From contig NC_135716.1 in assembly GCF_964656455.1 (NCBI RefSeq), forward strand, positions 112,933,744 through 112,997,743: a DNA stretch of 64,000 bases, read 5' to 3'. The DNA is from Halichoerus grypus. Its lineage: Eukaryota > Chordata > Mammalia > Carnivora > Phocidae. Below are positions 34,864 to 45,542 of this stretch, piece by piece. The first letter of the stretch is position 1; each line of letters opens with the position of its first letter. Position numbers and translations under genes: made by a program. The notes below the pieces were generated by a model. It searched no databases. It was not told the DNA's origin and saw only the letters and a program-made list of their open reading frames with translations.

Positions 34864-34884
34864 AAAAAAGTTAGGCAAAAAATT

Positions 34885-35400
34885 CATCCAGAATCTAACC
34901 CTCTCTTAATTGTTTCTATCCTGATCAAAATCACCATCATTTTTCACCTGGTTTATCACAACAGGCTTCTAATTTTTCTCTACTCTTGACCTCTTTCAGC
35001 CTATTCGCAACATAGCATTCACGTGATGCTATTAAAACACAAGTCATATGACACCATTTTTCTGTTTAAACTCCTCCAATGACTTCCAATCTTACTTTAA
35101 GCAAATGTCAAGGGAAACTAATTTACAATAACTCTTTATGTGATCTGCCTCTATCCTCCATCCCCAACATCTGTCTGCCTCCTTTTCCACTCCAGCATTC
35201 TGGCCACTTTGTGGCTTTTTGAACACCCCATGCACGTTCCTATCTCACACCTGTACATTGCTGTTCCTTTTGCTTTGGATGCTTTCCCCCAGGATTCCTA
35301 CATGGCTCTCTTTCTCACTTCCTTCAAGTCTTTACTCAAATGTTACCTTTTCTGCAAGGCCTTCTTTGACCACCTTATTTAAAATTCCAAGCCCTTGTCC
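34885..35400 (+). mobile_element. Long L2 3' fragment
   Basis: Ordered L2 landmarks over about 515 bases: CTATTCGCAACATAGCATTC, AACACAAGTCATATGACACC, AACTCCTCCAATGACTTCC, CTGCCTCCTTTTCCACTCC, CCTTCAAGTCTTTACTCAAA, TGCAAGGCCTTCTTTGACC and TTTAAAATTCCAAGCCC. The frames across it are L2 relics, not genes. Confidence 0.85.
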
Positions 35401-35406
35401 GGGTTT

Positions 35407-35620
35407 TTGTTTGTTTGTTTGTTTGTTTGTTTTTAAAGATTTTATTTATTTATTTGAGAGAGAGAATGAGAGAGAGAGAGCATGAGAGGGGGGAGGGTCA
35501 GAGGGAGAAGCAGACTCCCTGCCGAGCAGGGAGCCCGATGCCCGACTCGATCCTGTGACTCCAGGATCATGACCTGAGCTGAAGGCAGTCGCTTAACCAA
35601 CTGAGCCACCCAGGCGCCCC
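35407..35620 (-). mobile_element. SINE of the 'GACCCTCCCCC' subtype, reverse, with (GTTT)n
   Basis: Starts with a (GTTT)n microsatellite (35409-35434), then AAAGATTTTATTTATTTATT, GGGGGGAGGGTCAGAGGGAG (reverse of the subtype diagnostic), CTCCAGGATCATGACC, and end GAGCCACCCAGGCGCCCC. Perfect duplication CTTGTCCGGGTTT on both sides. It inserted at the L2 end. Confidence 0.96.
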
Positions 35621-35633
35621 CTTGTCCGGGTTT

Positions 35634-36130
35634 AAAAACATTTTGGCAATTTGGTGATTTGCGGAGATACTTTACAAAGTAAATAGTAAATAATGTGAAA
35701 ATAATTGATTTTTTTTTTCCTTCGTGAAGGAAATGTTCGTTAGGTCTGCTCAGCGACTGTATGGGGCTCAAATTCGTGCTAACTCAATTTGTTGACCTGT
35801 AAATGCAGGGATGCCTCTAACACACTCTTACGAACCTCAAACTATTTTACCAGCTTGAAAAGCTCCAAGGTAAGAACAGGTATTTAACAGTGAAGTGGGA
35901 ATCTTGTTGAAAGTTGCCAAAGCTATGAACAGCATGGCCTAATTGTGAGAGACCAAGGACTCCTGTGCCAAATAAGTTGGGCTGTTACTTCTAAACAGAA
36001 AGGGCATAAATTGACTAGGGCCTGCTTTTTGTAAACAAAGAGGTTTCCAACATATGCATAACTAAAAAGAACTGTTTGTGACAGAGTCCTCTGCTTCCTG
36101 TCCCTCTGCCCCTCATCCCCCTAAGTTTTG
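35634..36130. other. Intergenic, nothing recognised
   Basis: No gene or named repeat. Confidence 0.5.
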
Positions 36131-36145
36131 GTCATCAGCCCAGGT

Positions 36146-36290
36146 TTTTTTATTTTTATTTTTAAAAATTTTTTATTATAAAGTTGTTTTTTTAATTTTT
36201 AAGTAATCGCTACACCCAACATGGGTCTTGAACCCACAACCCCAAGATCAAGAGTGGCACGCTCCACTGACTGAGCCAGCCAGGTGCCCC
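36146..36290 (-). mobile_element. Short old-type tRNA SINE, reverse
   Basis: T/A-rich tail, AAGTAATCGCTACACCCAAC, GGTCTTGAACCCACAACCCC, end GAGCCAGCCAGGTGCCCC, with no CT body. Duplication CATCAGCCCAGGTTTTT / CATTAGCCCATGCTTTT. Confidence 0.9.
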
Positions 36291-37639
36291 ATTAGCCCAT
36301 GCTTTTAAAAAACAAAACAAAAAACAAACCTTCAGGGACTGAGTGGGTCTCAGAAAAACCTGTATATAGGAAATTTTAGAGAAATCCTTTGCCTTTTATT
36401 GTGACAAATAGAGAAAGTGTGAAGGCCAGACTTTCCAAGGAGACTGAGAATAAGGTTAGGCTTAAGGCCAGCTGAGAAAAAATTTATGCTGTTAAGGGCA
36501 TATTTAATATGAGTGATTTCTGAAGTGTTTGTCATTTCTGTTTTCTCCCCCTGATTTGTACAAAGTGCTGACTGGTGTTCTCAAGGATAGAAATTATTCT
36601 CAGAAGACCATATCTCCTTCTTAGGGGAAGAAGGGCCCAGCATTGCTATGGCAGGAGTTCTTGATTTGGAGTGAGGTATTAAGTGGAGGTGGTGGGGCCT
36701 TCACATAAAGTGACCTGAAAAGGGGAGAGAGGAGGGCACGAGGAGAAGAAGAAGGGGAGGGCAAAGATTCTCGGGCCAGGGAAGAAAATGACTTGCTCAC
36801 CGTTATGTGTGTATGTGCCAGGATTAAAATATATACGTATGTATATTAAATTCAAAGTGTTTTCTCTTCTTACCAACTTGATTTTGCTTGTTACTACTGG
36901 ACCTTTCACCACTGCTGGGCCTGGAGGTGTGAAATGATAGGAACTAAAGGAGGCTGGATCACTCCACCTGGGAAAAAAAACAGAGCCCCCAAATAGGCCC
37001 TGGAGGTAAGGCAAGTGAGGAGAGAGCCACAGCCCAGAGCTCTAGGAGTCTGAGGGGAGGGGAAAGAAAGGTCTGAGTGTAGTAGACAAAGAGGAGTTTA
37101 AAGAGTATTCCTATGTGTTCTGAGGTGTAAGTGCCCTCTGCCTCTCAAACAAAAGCTTTCCATAATGATGCACATTCTCCTCAAAGCATTTGGAATTGGA
37201 TTGGGCTGCATCACTGTGGCCTTAAGATAACATTTAATGGCAAAACTGAGATTAGAAGTCAGTCTTCCTGTCTCCTTTGTTAGCTACTAAAGAATTACCT
37301 CCTTGGATAATGTAAAGATGTTGGTCCAGCCTCTGCTTCCTGAGAGCTGCGGAGTTTAGGAGATGAGCAGAAGGTTTATCTTGGTTCCTCACAACACTTC
37401 ACAACTCATGCCTGGGCGCCCTGTGGAGAAAGACTTACCCCTCACCCAGGGCTCTCTTCCCAAGAGGCTCTGTGAAACTTGGGGAAAAGAGCAGAAGTGC
37501 TTTACTGCCCTGGGAGGCAGAGTGGGACACAGCCAGGAGAAGGACAATAATCACCTGTCCCATGGAACACATTGAAACTCTAGCCCACTATGAGCCCCTT
37601 TTACTATTCTTGCCCCTGCTCTGAAATCAGCTTTTCCTC
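36291..37639. other. Intergenic, nothing recognised
   Basis: No gene or named repeat. A purine-rich patch (GGGGAGAGAGGAGGGCACGA) lies near 36,722. Confidence 0.5.
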
Positions 37640-38237
37640 CAAGGAACTAAATTATTGAAAAGACTATTTTTATCAATTGAATTACCTTGTGACCTTCTTT
37701 GAAAATCAAATGACCTTATATATGACTCTATTTTTAAGACTCTTCAGTTTAATTGTCTATGCTTATAACAATACTATACTGTCCTTTATTAATGTAGCTT
37801 TATATGTAGTAAGTCACAAAGTCAGATAATTTAAGTCTTCCAGTATTGCTCTTTTTCAAGATTGTTTTGGACACTGTAGGTCCTTTGCATTTTCATATAA
37901 CTTTTAGAATCAAGGTATCAATTTCTATTTTAAAAATCTGGCATTATGATTGGGATTATATTGAATCTATAGATCAATTTTGGGAGAATTGACACCTTAA
38001 GAGCATTGAGTCTACCAGTTCATAAATGTGAAATGCCTCCTTATTTATCCAGGCCTTATTTAATTTGTTTTAGCAGTGTTTAGTAGTTTTCAATGTAGAC
38101 AGAGTGCTCACATACATTTTGTTAAATTTATTACTCAGTTACTAAATTTTATGTTATTTGATGCTATTATAAATGGAATTTTTAAATATTTCATTTTCTA
38201 ATTGTTTTCTGCTAGTATATAGAAACAAAGGAAATAT
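37640..38237 (-). mobile_element. Old antisense L1 ORF2, part 1
   Basis: Antisense ORF2 landmarks AGATTGTTTTGGACACTGTA, GGTCCTTTGCATTTTCATAT, ATTGAATCTATAGATCAATT, TAAGAGCATTGAGTCTACCA and GATGCTATTATAAATGGAAT. The element continues after the MITE, at 39,096 and at 40,334. Confidence 0.85.
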
Positions 38238-38238
38238 A

Positions 38239-38518
38239 GTTGACCCTTGAACAATGCAAGGGTTAGGGTCAATGACTCCCCAAAAATTTAACTACTAATA
38301 GCTTACTGTTGACTAGAAGCTGTGCCAATAATATAAACAGTCAATTAACATATATTTTGTATATTATATGCATTATATACTGTTTTTTTACAATAAAGAA
38401 AGTTAAAGAAAATAAAATGTTACTAAGAAAATCATAAGGAAGAGAAAATACATTTATAGTACTGCATATAAGTGGACCCACACAGTTCAAACCCATGTTA
38501 TTTAAGGGTCAACTGTAC
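38239..38518. mobile_element. Tigger-like (pogo) MITE
   Basis: About 280 bases with terminal inverted repeats: AGTTGACCCTTGAACAATG at the left, and AGTTGACCCTTAAATAACA as the reverse of the right end. TA flanks both ends and the element splits L1 sequence. The interior (AACTACTAATAGCTTACTGT, TACAATAAAGAAAGTTAAAG) matches a common mammalian pogo-class non-autonomous family whose exact name I do not recall. Confidence 0.8.
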
Positions 38519-38561
38519 AATTGATTTTTATTATTTTGAACTTGTATCTTTCTATTTAGTT

Positions 38562-39095
38562 GTAATAGTGTTCTCCAGAGAAACAGAATCAATCAGGTGT
38601 ACGTATATATAGAGAAATTCATTTTAAGAACTTGGCTCACATGATTATGGAGGCTGGCAAGTCCAAAATCTGCAAGTTGGGCCACCAGGATAAAGACCCA
38701 GGGAAGAGCTAATGTTGTACGTCAGGTCTGAAGACCATCTTCTGGCAGAATTCCTTCTTGTTTGGGGAAGATCAGTCTTTTGGTCTATTCAGGTCTTCAA
38801 CTGCTTGGATGAGGCCCACCCACATTATGGAGGGCAATCTCAACATACACCAATTTATTTATTTATTATTTTTTTAAGTAGGCTCTATACCCCATGTGGG
38901 ACTTGAACTCAGGACCCTGAGATCAAGAGTCGCATGCTCTACCAACTGAGCCAGCCAGCTGCCCCTCAACATCCACTGATTTAAATGTTAATTTTACCCA
39001 AAAATACCCTTACAGAAACATCCAGAATAATGTTGGACTAAATATCTGAATACCATTTCCCAGCCAAGTTGACACATAAAACTAACCATCGTACT
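38562..39095. mobile_element. MLT2-type ERVL solo LTR, with a SINE inside
   Basis: Landmarks in order: TTCTCCAGAGAAACAGAATC, TTTTAAGAACTTGGCTCACA, GAGGCTGGCAAGTCCAAAAT, CCCAGGGAAGAGCTAATGTT, CAGAATTCCTTCTTGTTTGG, GGATGAGGCCCACCCACATT, then after the SINE GATTTAAATGTTAATTTTAC and GCCAAGTTGACACATAAAAC. These fit the MLT2/ERVL LTR as remembered; LTR polarity is left open. No internal viral genes are seen. Confidence 0.8.
38858..38965 (-). mobile_element. Short old-type tRNA SINE, reverse, inside the LTR
   Basis: TTTTTTTAAGTAGGCTCTAT, GGGACTTGAACTCAGGACCC, GAGCCAGCCAGCTGCCCC. Duplication TCAACATACACCAATTTA / TCAACATCCACTGATTTA, so it inserted into the LTR after the LTR was in place. Confidence 0.9.
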
Positions 39096-39311
39096 TGTTA
39101 ACTTAGTAATCAATTAAATTCATCTACAAATAGAGATGACAAAGGTATTTATATTCCTTTCTTTCAAATCTTTATGCTTTTCTCCCCCTTGTTGTATTGC
39201 CCTCTTAGGAACTCCAGAGCCATGTTATAAGAAGAGTGGGCATTGTGGCCCTATTCCCAATCTTCCAAAGAAAGTATTCAACATATTACCATTTTGTATG
39301 ATGTTAGCTAT
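39096..39311 (-). mobile_element. Old antisense L1 ORF2, part 2
   Basis: CATCTACAAATAGAGATGAC, AGAGTGGGCATTGTGGCCCT and ACCATTTTGTATGATGTTAG are the next antisense ORF2 landmarks after part 1, showing that the MLT2 LTR and MITE inserted into one L1. Confidence 0.75.
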
Positions 39312-40333
39312 TTATTTATTTTTCGTAGACACTCTACCGGAAAAATACTTCTGTGTTCTGTTTATCCAATGAATACTCTCATTACTTCACTTCTGACAAT
39401 TCTAATTACCAAATATGTGTATGGATTTTTCCTTACACTTAGCAATTCTCTGATTCTTCAGATACCAGCTGGGTGTCCTATAACTTAACTCAATTCTGAC
39501 ACTATTTACTATCTGCCCCTTACTTCAGATGTCAGTTGTCAAGTACAAGGTTATCATCTGTGCATCTGACTGACCAGCTATAAATTGGAGCTTCCATCAA
39601 CCCTCTGCTCAGGTTTGATAATTCACTGAAATGGCTCACAGAACTCAGGAAACTTACTAGATTGCCTGTTTATTATAAAAGGATACAGCTCAGGATTAGT
39701 CAGATGGAAAAAATGCATAAGGAAAGGTATGGAGGAAGAGGTGTAAAGCTTCCATGCTCTCTCTGGGTACACTGCCCTCTCAGTACCTCCATGTGTTCAC
39801 CAACCTGGTGAATTTTGTAGAGGTCTCCAATCCCCCTCCACACACACATACTCCCAATCCCCCATGCTTTGGAATTTTTATGGAGGCTTCATTATGTAGG
39901 CATGATTGATTGAATGCATTGGCCATTGGTGAATGATTTAACCTCCAGACCCTCCTCCCTCCCTGGAGGTGGGGGGTGGGGATAGGTGTGGGAGAATGAA
40001 AGTCCCAACCCTCTAAACACATGGTTGGTTCCCTGGCAACCAGCCCTCATCCAGTGGTTATCTAAGGACTTTCCAAAAATTGCCTCATTAACATAAACTC
40101 AGATGTGGTCAAAAGTATTTTGAGTAACAAAATACACTCATTTCACCTTTATGCTCTGGAGCTATTTGAGGAACTGGGAACAAAAATTAAATATGTAACA
40201 AAAGATGCCCTTATGCTCTTATCACTTAAGAAATTACAAGTGTTGCAAAGATTCTGTGCCAAGAACTATGGGTGAAAACCAAAATATATATTTCTTATAT
40301 CACAATATCATAGTTGCTATAGTTTGCTGAAAA
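39312..40333 (+). repeat. Unassigned LTR-like repeat, copy 2
   Basis: Paired with 4,815-5,770. Shared blocks include AGCAATTCTCTGATTC, TCAATTCTGACA, ACAGAACTCAGGAAA, TAGGCATGATTGATT and CCAGCCCTCATCC. It ends with TTTCTTATATCACAATATCA, like a polyadenylation-side LTR end. It is inserted between L1 blocks, with GCTAT near both edges as a possible 5-base duplication. Confidence 0.65.
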
Positions 40334-40695
40334 TTTTTAGTATGAATGTGGGTTAAATTTTATCAAATGCTTTTTCTGTATATATTGAGATGTTTAAATG
40401 GTTTTTTTTTTCTCATTTATTTTGTTAACGTGCTGAATTACATTGATTTTCAAATGACAGGCTAACTTTGAATTCCTGGGATAAATTTTGCTTGGTGATG
40501 ATATGCATCCTTTCTATCTATTTCTGGATTTAATTTGTTAATATTTTGTTAATGAGTTTTGTATCTGTGTTCATAAGGGGTATCTAGTTTGTAACTTTAT
40601 ATCTAATGTCTTTTAAGGTTTTGGCATCAGTTATGTTGGTCTTATAAAAGGAATTTGGAAATGATTTCTCCTCTGTTTTAAGATTGATATCATTA

Positions 40696-40897
40696 GGGGC
40701 GCCTGGGTGGCTCAGTCGTTAACTGTCTGCCTTCAGCTCAGGTCATGGTCCCCAGGTCCTGGGATTGAGCCCCACATAGGGCTCTCTGCTCAGCAGGAAG
40801 CCTGCTTCTCCCTCTCCCACTCCCCCTGTTTGTGTTCCCTCTCGCGCTGTTTCTCTGTCTCTCTGTCAAAACAAATAAATAAAATCTTAAAAAAAAA
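40696..40897 (+). mobile_element. Carnivore tRNA-Lys SINE in antisense L1
   Basis: Near-consensus element with CCCACTCCCCCTG and AAATAAATAAAATC tail. Perfect 15-base duplication AGATTGATATCATTA on both sides. Confidence 0.96.
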
Positions 40898-41546
40898 AGA
40901 TTGATATCATTATTTTTAAGATATGATGGAATTCATCAGTGACATCATTTTTGTAATAATTCAACTTCTTGGATAGATACAAGATTATTCAAATTTTCTA
41001 TTTTATTGCACATCAGTTTTGATAAGCTTTTTAAAGAAATTTTTCCATTTCATTTATGTTGTTAAATACAAAGTCTTAATGGTTGTTCATAATACTTCCT
41101 TACTATCCTTTTGATATTTATGGGATCTGCAGTGGTATTCCCTATTTCATTCCTGATATCTTAAATTTGTGTTTTTTCTTTTTTCTTGGTCAGCTTAGCT
41201 AGAGTTTTATCAATGAATTTTTTTCAAAGAGCCAAATGTTGGCTTTGTTAATTTTCTCTATTTTATTTTTGTTATTGATTTCTGCTTTTGTCATTTTCTT
41301 TAGTATTTCCTAAATAAAACTACTTACCCTAGATTTAATTTGCTCATCTTTTCCCACTTTCTTAAAGGAGAAACTTAGATAATTGATTTTAAACCCTTAT
41401 TTTCATCATCATCCAGTTCAAAATATTTTCTAATTTTCCTTTTGATTTCTTCTTTGACCATGGGTTAGTAGAAGTATGTTATTTAATTTCCAAACATTTG
41501 GGGGCTTTTTGAAATATCTCCCATTGTCATTGATTTCTAATTTCAT

Positions 41547-41748
41547 TTTTTTTTTTTTTTAAGATTTTATTTATTTATCTGACAGAGAGAGAGACAGCAA
41601 GAGAGGGAACACAACCAGGGAGAGTGGGAGAGGGAGAAGCAGGCTTCCCTCAGAGCAGAGAGCCCCATGTGGGGCTTGATCCCAGGACTCTGGGATCATG
41701 ACCTGAGCTGAAGGCAGATGCTTAACAACTGAGCCACCCAGGTGCCCC
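41547..41748 (-). mobile_element. Carnivore tRNA-Lys SINE, reverse, in antisense L1
   Basis: T-run, AAGATTTTATTTATTTATCT, GA-rich body, GGGATCATGACCTGAGCTG, end GAGCCACCCAGGTGCCCC. Duplication TCTAATTTCAT on both sides. Confidence 0.95.
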
Positions 41749-42309
41749 TCTAATTTCATCTTTTGTGGTCAGAAAACATACTTTGTATGATTTCAGTCTA
41801 TTCAAATTTATTGAGACATATTTTATTGCCTGGCATATGGTCTATCTTGGTGAACATTTTATGTATCCTTGAAAATAATGTGTATTCTCCAGTTGTTTGG
41901 CGTAGCATTCTATAAATGTCAATTATGTCAAGGTGGTTGATTGTGTTGTTCAGTTCTTCTATATTCTTAGTGATCTGGGGGGGTCTAGTTGTTGGGGGGC
42001 ATTATAATCTTTAATTATAATTCTGAATTATCTATTTCCTTATTTCTGTCAGCTTTTACTTAATGTATTTTGAAGCTGATTTAGATACATATACTCATTA
42101 ATTGTAACGTCTTTCTGATTAATTGGCTGTTTTATTATTATAAGTTATTATTCATTATCTCTGGTAAGACTCCTTGTCTTGAAGTCTATTTTGGTCTGAT
42201 ATTAATGTAGTAATCCCAGTTTTCATATGCTTACTGTTTTCATGGTATATTCATTTTCATCTTTTAATTACAACCTATTAGCCCCTTTATATTTGAATTG
42301 TGTCATCTT

Positions 42310-42800
42310 ATGGGATGTTCTAGTTATCTATTGCTACTCCAAATCTTAGAGGCTTAAAATAAAAACCATTTTATCTCAAGATTCTTTGGGTCAAGAGTTT
42401 GGGCAGGGATTGGTTGAGCAGTTCTGCTCCTTTGTCTTAGATTATTGACTTGGCTGCATCCACTTGAACAGACCCAGAAGGTCCAAGAAGGTCTCATTCA
42501 CTTGCTTGTCTGGTGCCTTCTTTAAGCTCAGGCTTCCTTTAGTATGGTGTCCTCAGAGTATTTGAACTTCTTACATGATGGCTAGATTCTAAGATGGAAT
42601 GTCATCAAAATAGTTTTTCTAAGTTTATGTATCCTGTTCTCTTCCTTGTTAAGAGAAACTTACGTTTTTTCCAGGTAATTTATTTTCAGGCTTGGTATCC
42701 TTTAGGGGAAGCTGTGCCCTTCTCTATTCCCAGAGGATGAATAAAGACTAGTTAATAATCCAGTCATGATAAGTCTATTCCTCTTGCCCCACTAGGCCTG
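42310..42800. repeat. Old unassigned interspersed repeat
   Basis: TTCTAGTTATCTATTGCTAC, TTTGGGCAGGGATTGGTTGA and ACATGATGGCTAGATTCTAA belong to a widespread old mammalian repeat whose name I cannot give with confidence. Confidence 0.45.
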
Positions 42801-43084
42801 TGACACTACTCTGGAAGAGGCTTGAGGTAAAGTCAGACTTTTGGGAAGGTGTTCATCAGATCTTAAAAAGGATACAATAGAAGAATGTTCCCTTTTACTG
42901 ATGCTGAACATTATCTGTATGTGACACATGGAACTATATGGCCATATTGCCACCATGAAGGAAAGACATAAAAGGAGAAGCCAACATGCTGACCTGGCTG
43001 AAGAGAAATATAGAAAAAAAATCTGGGTCCTTGATGATATTACTGAGATATTAAATCAGTCAACCCGGGAACCACAAGATTCCC

Positions 43085-43575
43085 CTCCCCTGCCATTTTA
43101 TTGAGATATAACTGACATATAACATTATATTAGTTTAAGATATACAATATAATGATTTATTATGTTGTTATATTGCAAAATTATTGCCACAATATGTTAG
43201 GTTAACATCTATCACATGGTTTCAAAACGTTTCTTTCTTGTGATGAGAACTTTTAAATTTATTCTCTGAGCAACACTCAAATACACAATTAAGTATTGTT
43301 AGCTAGATATTACATCCCCAGAGTTTATACCTTTTGACTACCTTCACCTATTTTCCCCACTTCTGACCCCCCACCTCTGGCAACCACCAATCTGTTCTCT
43401 GTTTCTATGAGTTTGGTTTTATAGTTTCATATACAAGTGAGATCATATAATGTTTGTCTTTCTCTGTCTGACTTATTTTACGTAGTATAATGCCCTCAAG
43501 TTTCATCCATGTTGTCACAAATGGAGGGACCATGAGATTTTTGCCCTTCTGTTTTGTGGAATGACTTTTATTTGC
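43085..43575 (-). mobile_element. L1 3' UTR fragment, antisense
   Basis: TTTATTGAGATATAACTGAC, GGCAACCACCAATCTGTTCT, AAGTGAGATCATATAATG and AGTTTCATCCATGTTGTCAC are reverse L1 3' UTR landmarks. Confidence 0.82.
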
Positions 43576-44076
43576 AACCTAAAGCATTCTGAAAGATAAG
43601 AGGCAGAGGTTAAAATAGAGGTGATAGTGGACCCAGAGTTATTAATCCTTTATTATTCTTAATGTTATGATTGATTATTGGAGGGAAGATGCTTAATACA
43701 TTTAAATCTACAGTACAAGTTATAAAGCACAGCAAAGCATGTAGTATGGATTTAAATGTGTACTTTATAAATCAAATTAAAAAACAAAGAAACAAAATTA
43801 TTTTTTCCTCCAAATGGCATCATTTCTGTGGAGCTGCTGCTGGCAACAGACCTGACATTGCATAGAGCTGGAGGTAAGAATCATGTTGTCAGAAAAGATT
43901 ATCTTGAAGTTAAAATTATGATGACTAAGATCATATTTTTTGGCATTTCAATCAAATCACAGATTTGGGTTTAAAAATCCATAACTTGTTTGTAAAGATA
44001 GAAAATAGAAGAGAAACCTAACAGAAGCCCCAAATGACTTGATCTTAGTCCAGTGTGGTCCACTTATATCACAATT
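43576..44076. other. Intergenic, nothing recognised
   Basis: No gene or named repeat. Confidence 0.5.
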
Positions 44077-44091
44077 AGTGCTGTGTGTCTT

Positions 44092-44294
44092 TTTTTTTTT
44101 TAAGATTTTATTTATTTGAGAGAGAGAGAGAGAGCATGAGCGGTGGGGGGAGGGGCGCCAGAGGAAGAGGGAGAAGCAGACTCCCCACTGAGCAGGGAGC
44201 CCGATGCAATGCGATGGGGGGCTGTCCCAGGACCCTGGGATCATGACCTGAGCAGAAGGCGGACACTCAACCGACTGAGGCACCCAGGTGCCCC
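44092..44294 (-). mobile_element. Carnivore tRNA-Lys SINE, reverse
   Basis: T-run, AAGATTTTATTTATTTGAG, GA-rich body, GGGATCATGACCTGAGCAG, end CACCCAGGTGCCCC. Duplication AGTGCTGTGTGTCTT / AGTGCTATGTGTCTT. Last SINE before a 10-kb SINE-free stretch. Confidence 0.95.
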
Positions 44295-44309
44295 AGTGCT
44301 ATGTGTCTT

Positions 44310-45508
44310 AGTCACAAACACTTCTATTTATTGACAGTCATATTACTGTAATTGTTTTAATTTTAGTAAGGTGTATGAATAAGTTATTTGATTCACTTAT
44401 CCCTTTGGCTTTCACAGAAGTGTAATTTTTAAGCTACTGGGACCAATGAATGATTTTGCCCACTTTTATTTTGCCTTGTCAAGTGAGGATATGAATTAAA
44501 AGCATCTTTCACCTACAATCATAATTATTTGTGAAAAGAAACAGTGTTCAACACCACATAAAGATATAATTTTAGAATTTCTAAAAGATTTAGTTTTGAT
44601 ATATAAAATTGCATTTATTTAGTTTTGTTCATATATTTACCAGAGACACGTGAAACTTCTTCACAGACTGGCATGAACCTGCAGACAGGCACATGGACAG
44701 GCACCACTGATTTCTCCTAAATCTATTATAGACTGGAAAATGCTGACCTTCATCCTTCTATACTAAAAAGTAGCTTTTTGCCTCTTTATTCAGTGACTAT
44801 TGTGTCTGTGACATGTAAGACCTTGTGACAGCCACTCTGGAGAACCCCAAAACATGTAAGACCTAGCCTCTGACCTTTAGGGGCTGATACCTTGGCTGGG
44901 CCATAAGAACATGTCACAGAATTAGGCAAATCCTGTGTTCTCTGCACCAAGTGTTTTATATTTAGTGAAGTCCAAATGCCAGTGGGTTTTTTTTTTTTTT
45001 TTTGGTCTAGCTTAATTTCTTTCAGATCTTAACCTCATGTATCTTTACTAATGGGCAGCCAAACAGTTAGCAATGTTGATTTTGATAGCTCTAGGAAACC
45101 AGAAAAGTAGTGTTATAAGGGGTGAAGCTAATCAAAGGCCATAAAGGGACCATTACAGGAGAGTGTGAAGATTGCAGCATCCTGTGACTAGGAGCCCAGC
45201 CACACTTGGACTTGTCACCTCTGGGGTCTGTTCTTTCCAGCTCCTCACTGAAGCTTCTCTCTCTCTCTCTCTCATTCTCTCTCTCGCAAAAGCACCCCGG
45301 TTACTTCTGTGCTTTATGATTTCATCTAGCCCTCAGAACTGTCTTCTAAGAATGTCTGAATTTGATCAGGACCATAAGATGATTATGTTCTCACCACAAG
45401 TGAATTGTGAACTAAATGTATCGAGTTGGCAGCCACGATCAATAACCTTCCTTCTTTCTTCTTTCTTCTTCTTCTTCTTCTTTTTCTTCTTCTTTCTTCT
45501 TTCTTCTT

Positions 45509-45542
<34 letters not shown>

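Larger units (their letters stand above)
40334..42309 (-). mobile_element. Old antisense L1 ORF2, part 3
   Basis: Continues in order: TTTATCAAATGCTTTTTCTG, TTGAATTCCTGGGATAAAT, AATTTGTTAATATTTTGTTA, TTTTCTTGGTCAGCTTAGCT, TCAAAGAGCCAAATGTTGG and ATGTGTATTCTCCAGTTGTT. Two SINEs (40696, 41547) interrupt it. All frames are broken. Confidence 0.83.

Noticed and set aside
35442..35771. Recurrent peptide (VAQLVKRLPSAQVMI...) in many frames across the window
   Set aside because: It is the translation of the tRNA-SINE head, repeated wherever a SINE lies in that frame. It is not a protein family.
38562..39095. Possible complete endogenous retrovirus
   Set aside because: Only a solo MLT2-type LTR is present; no internal genes or second LTR flank it.
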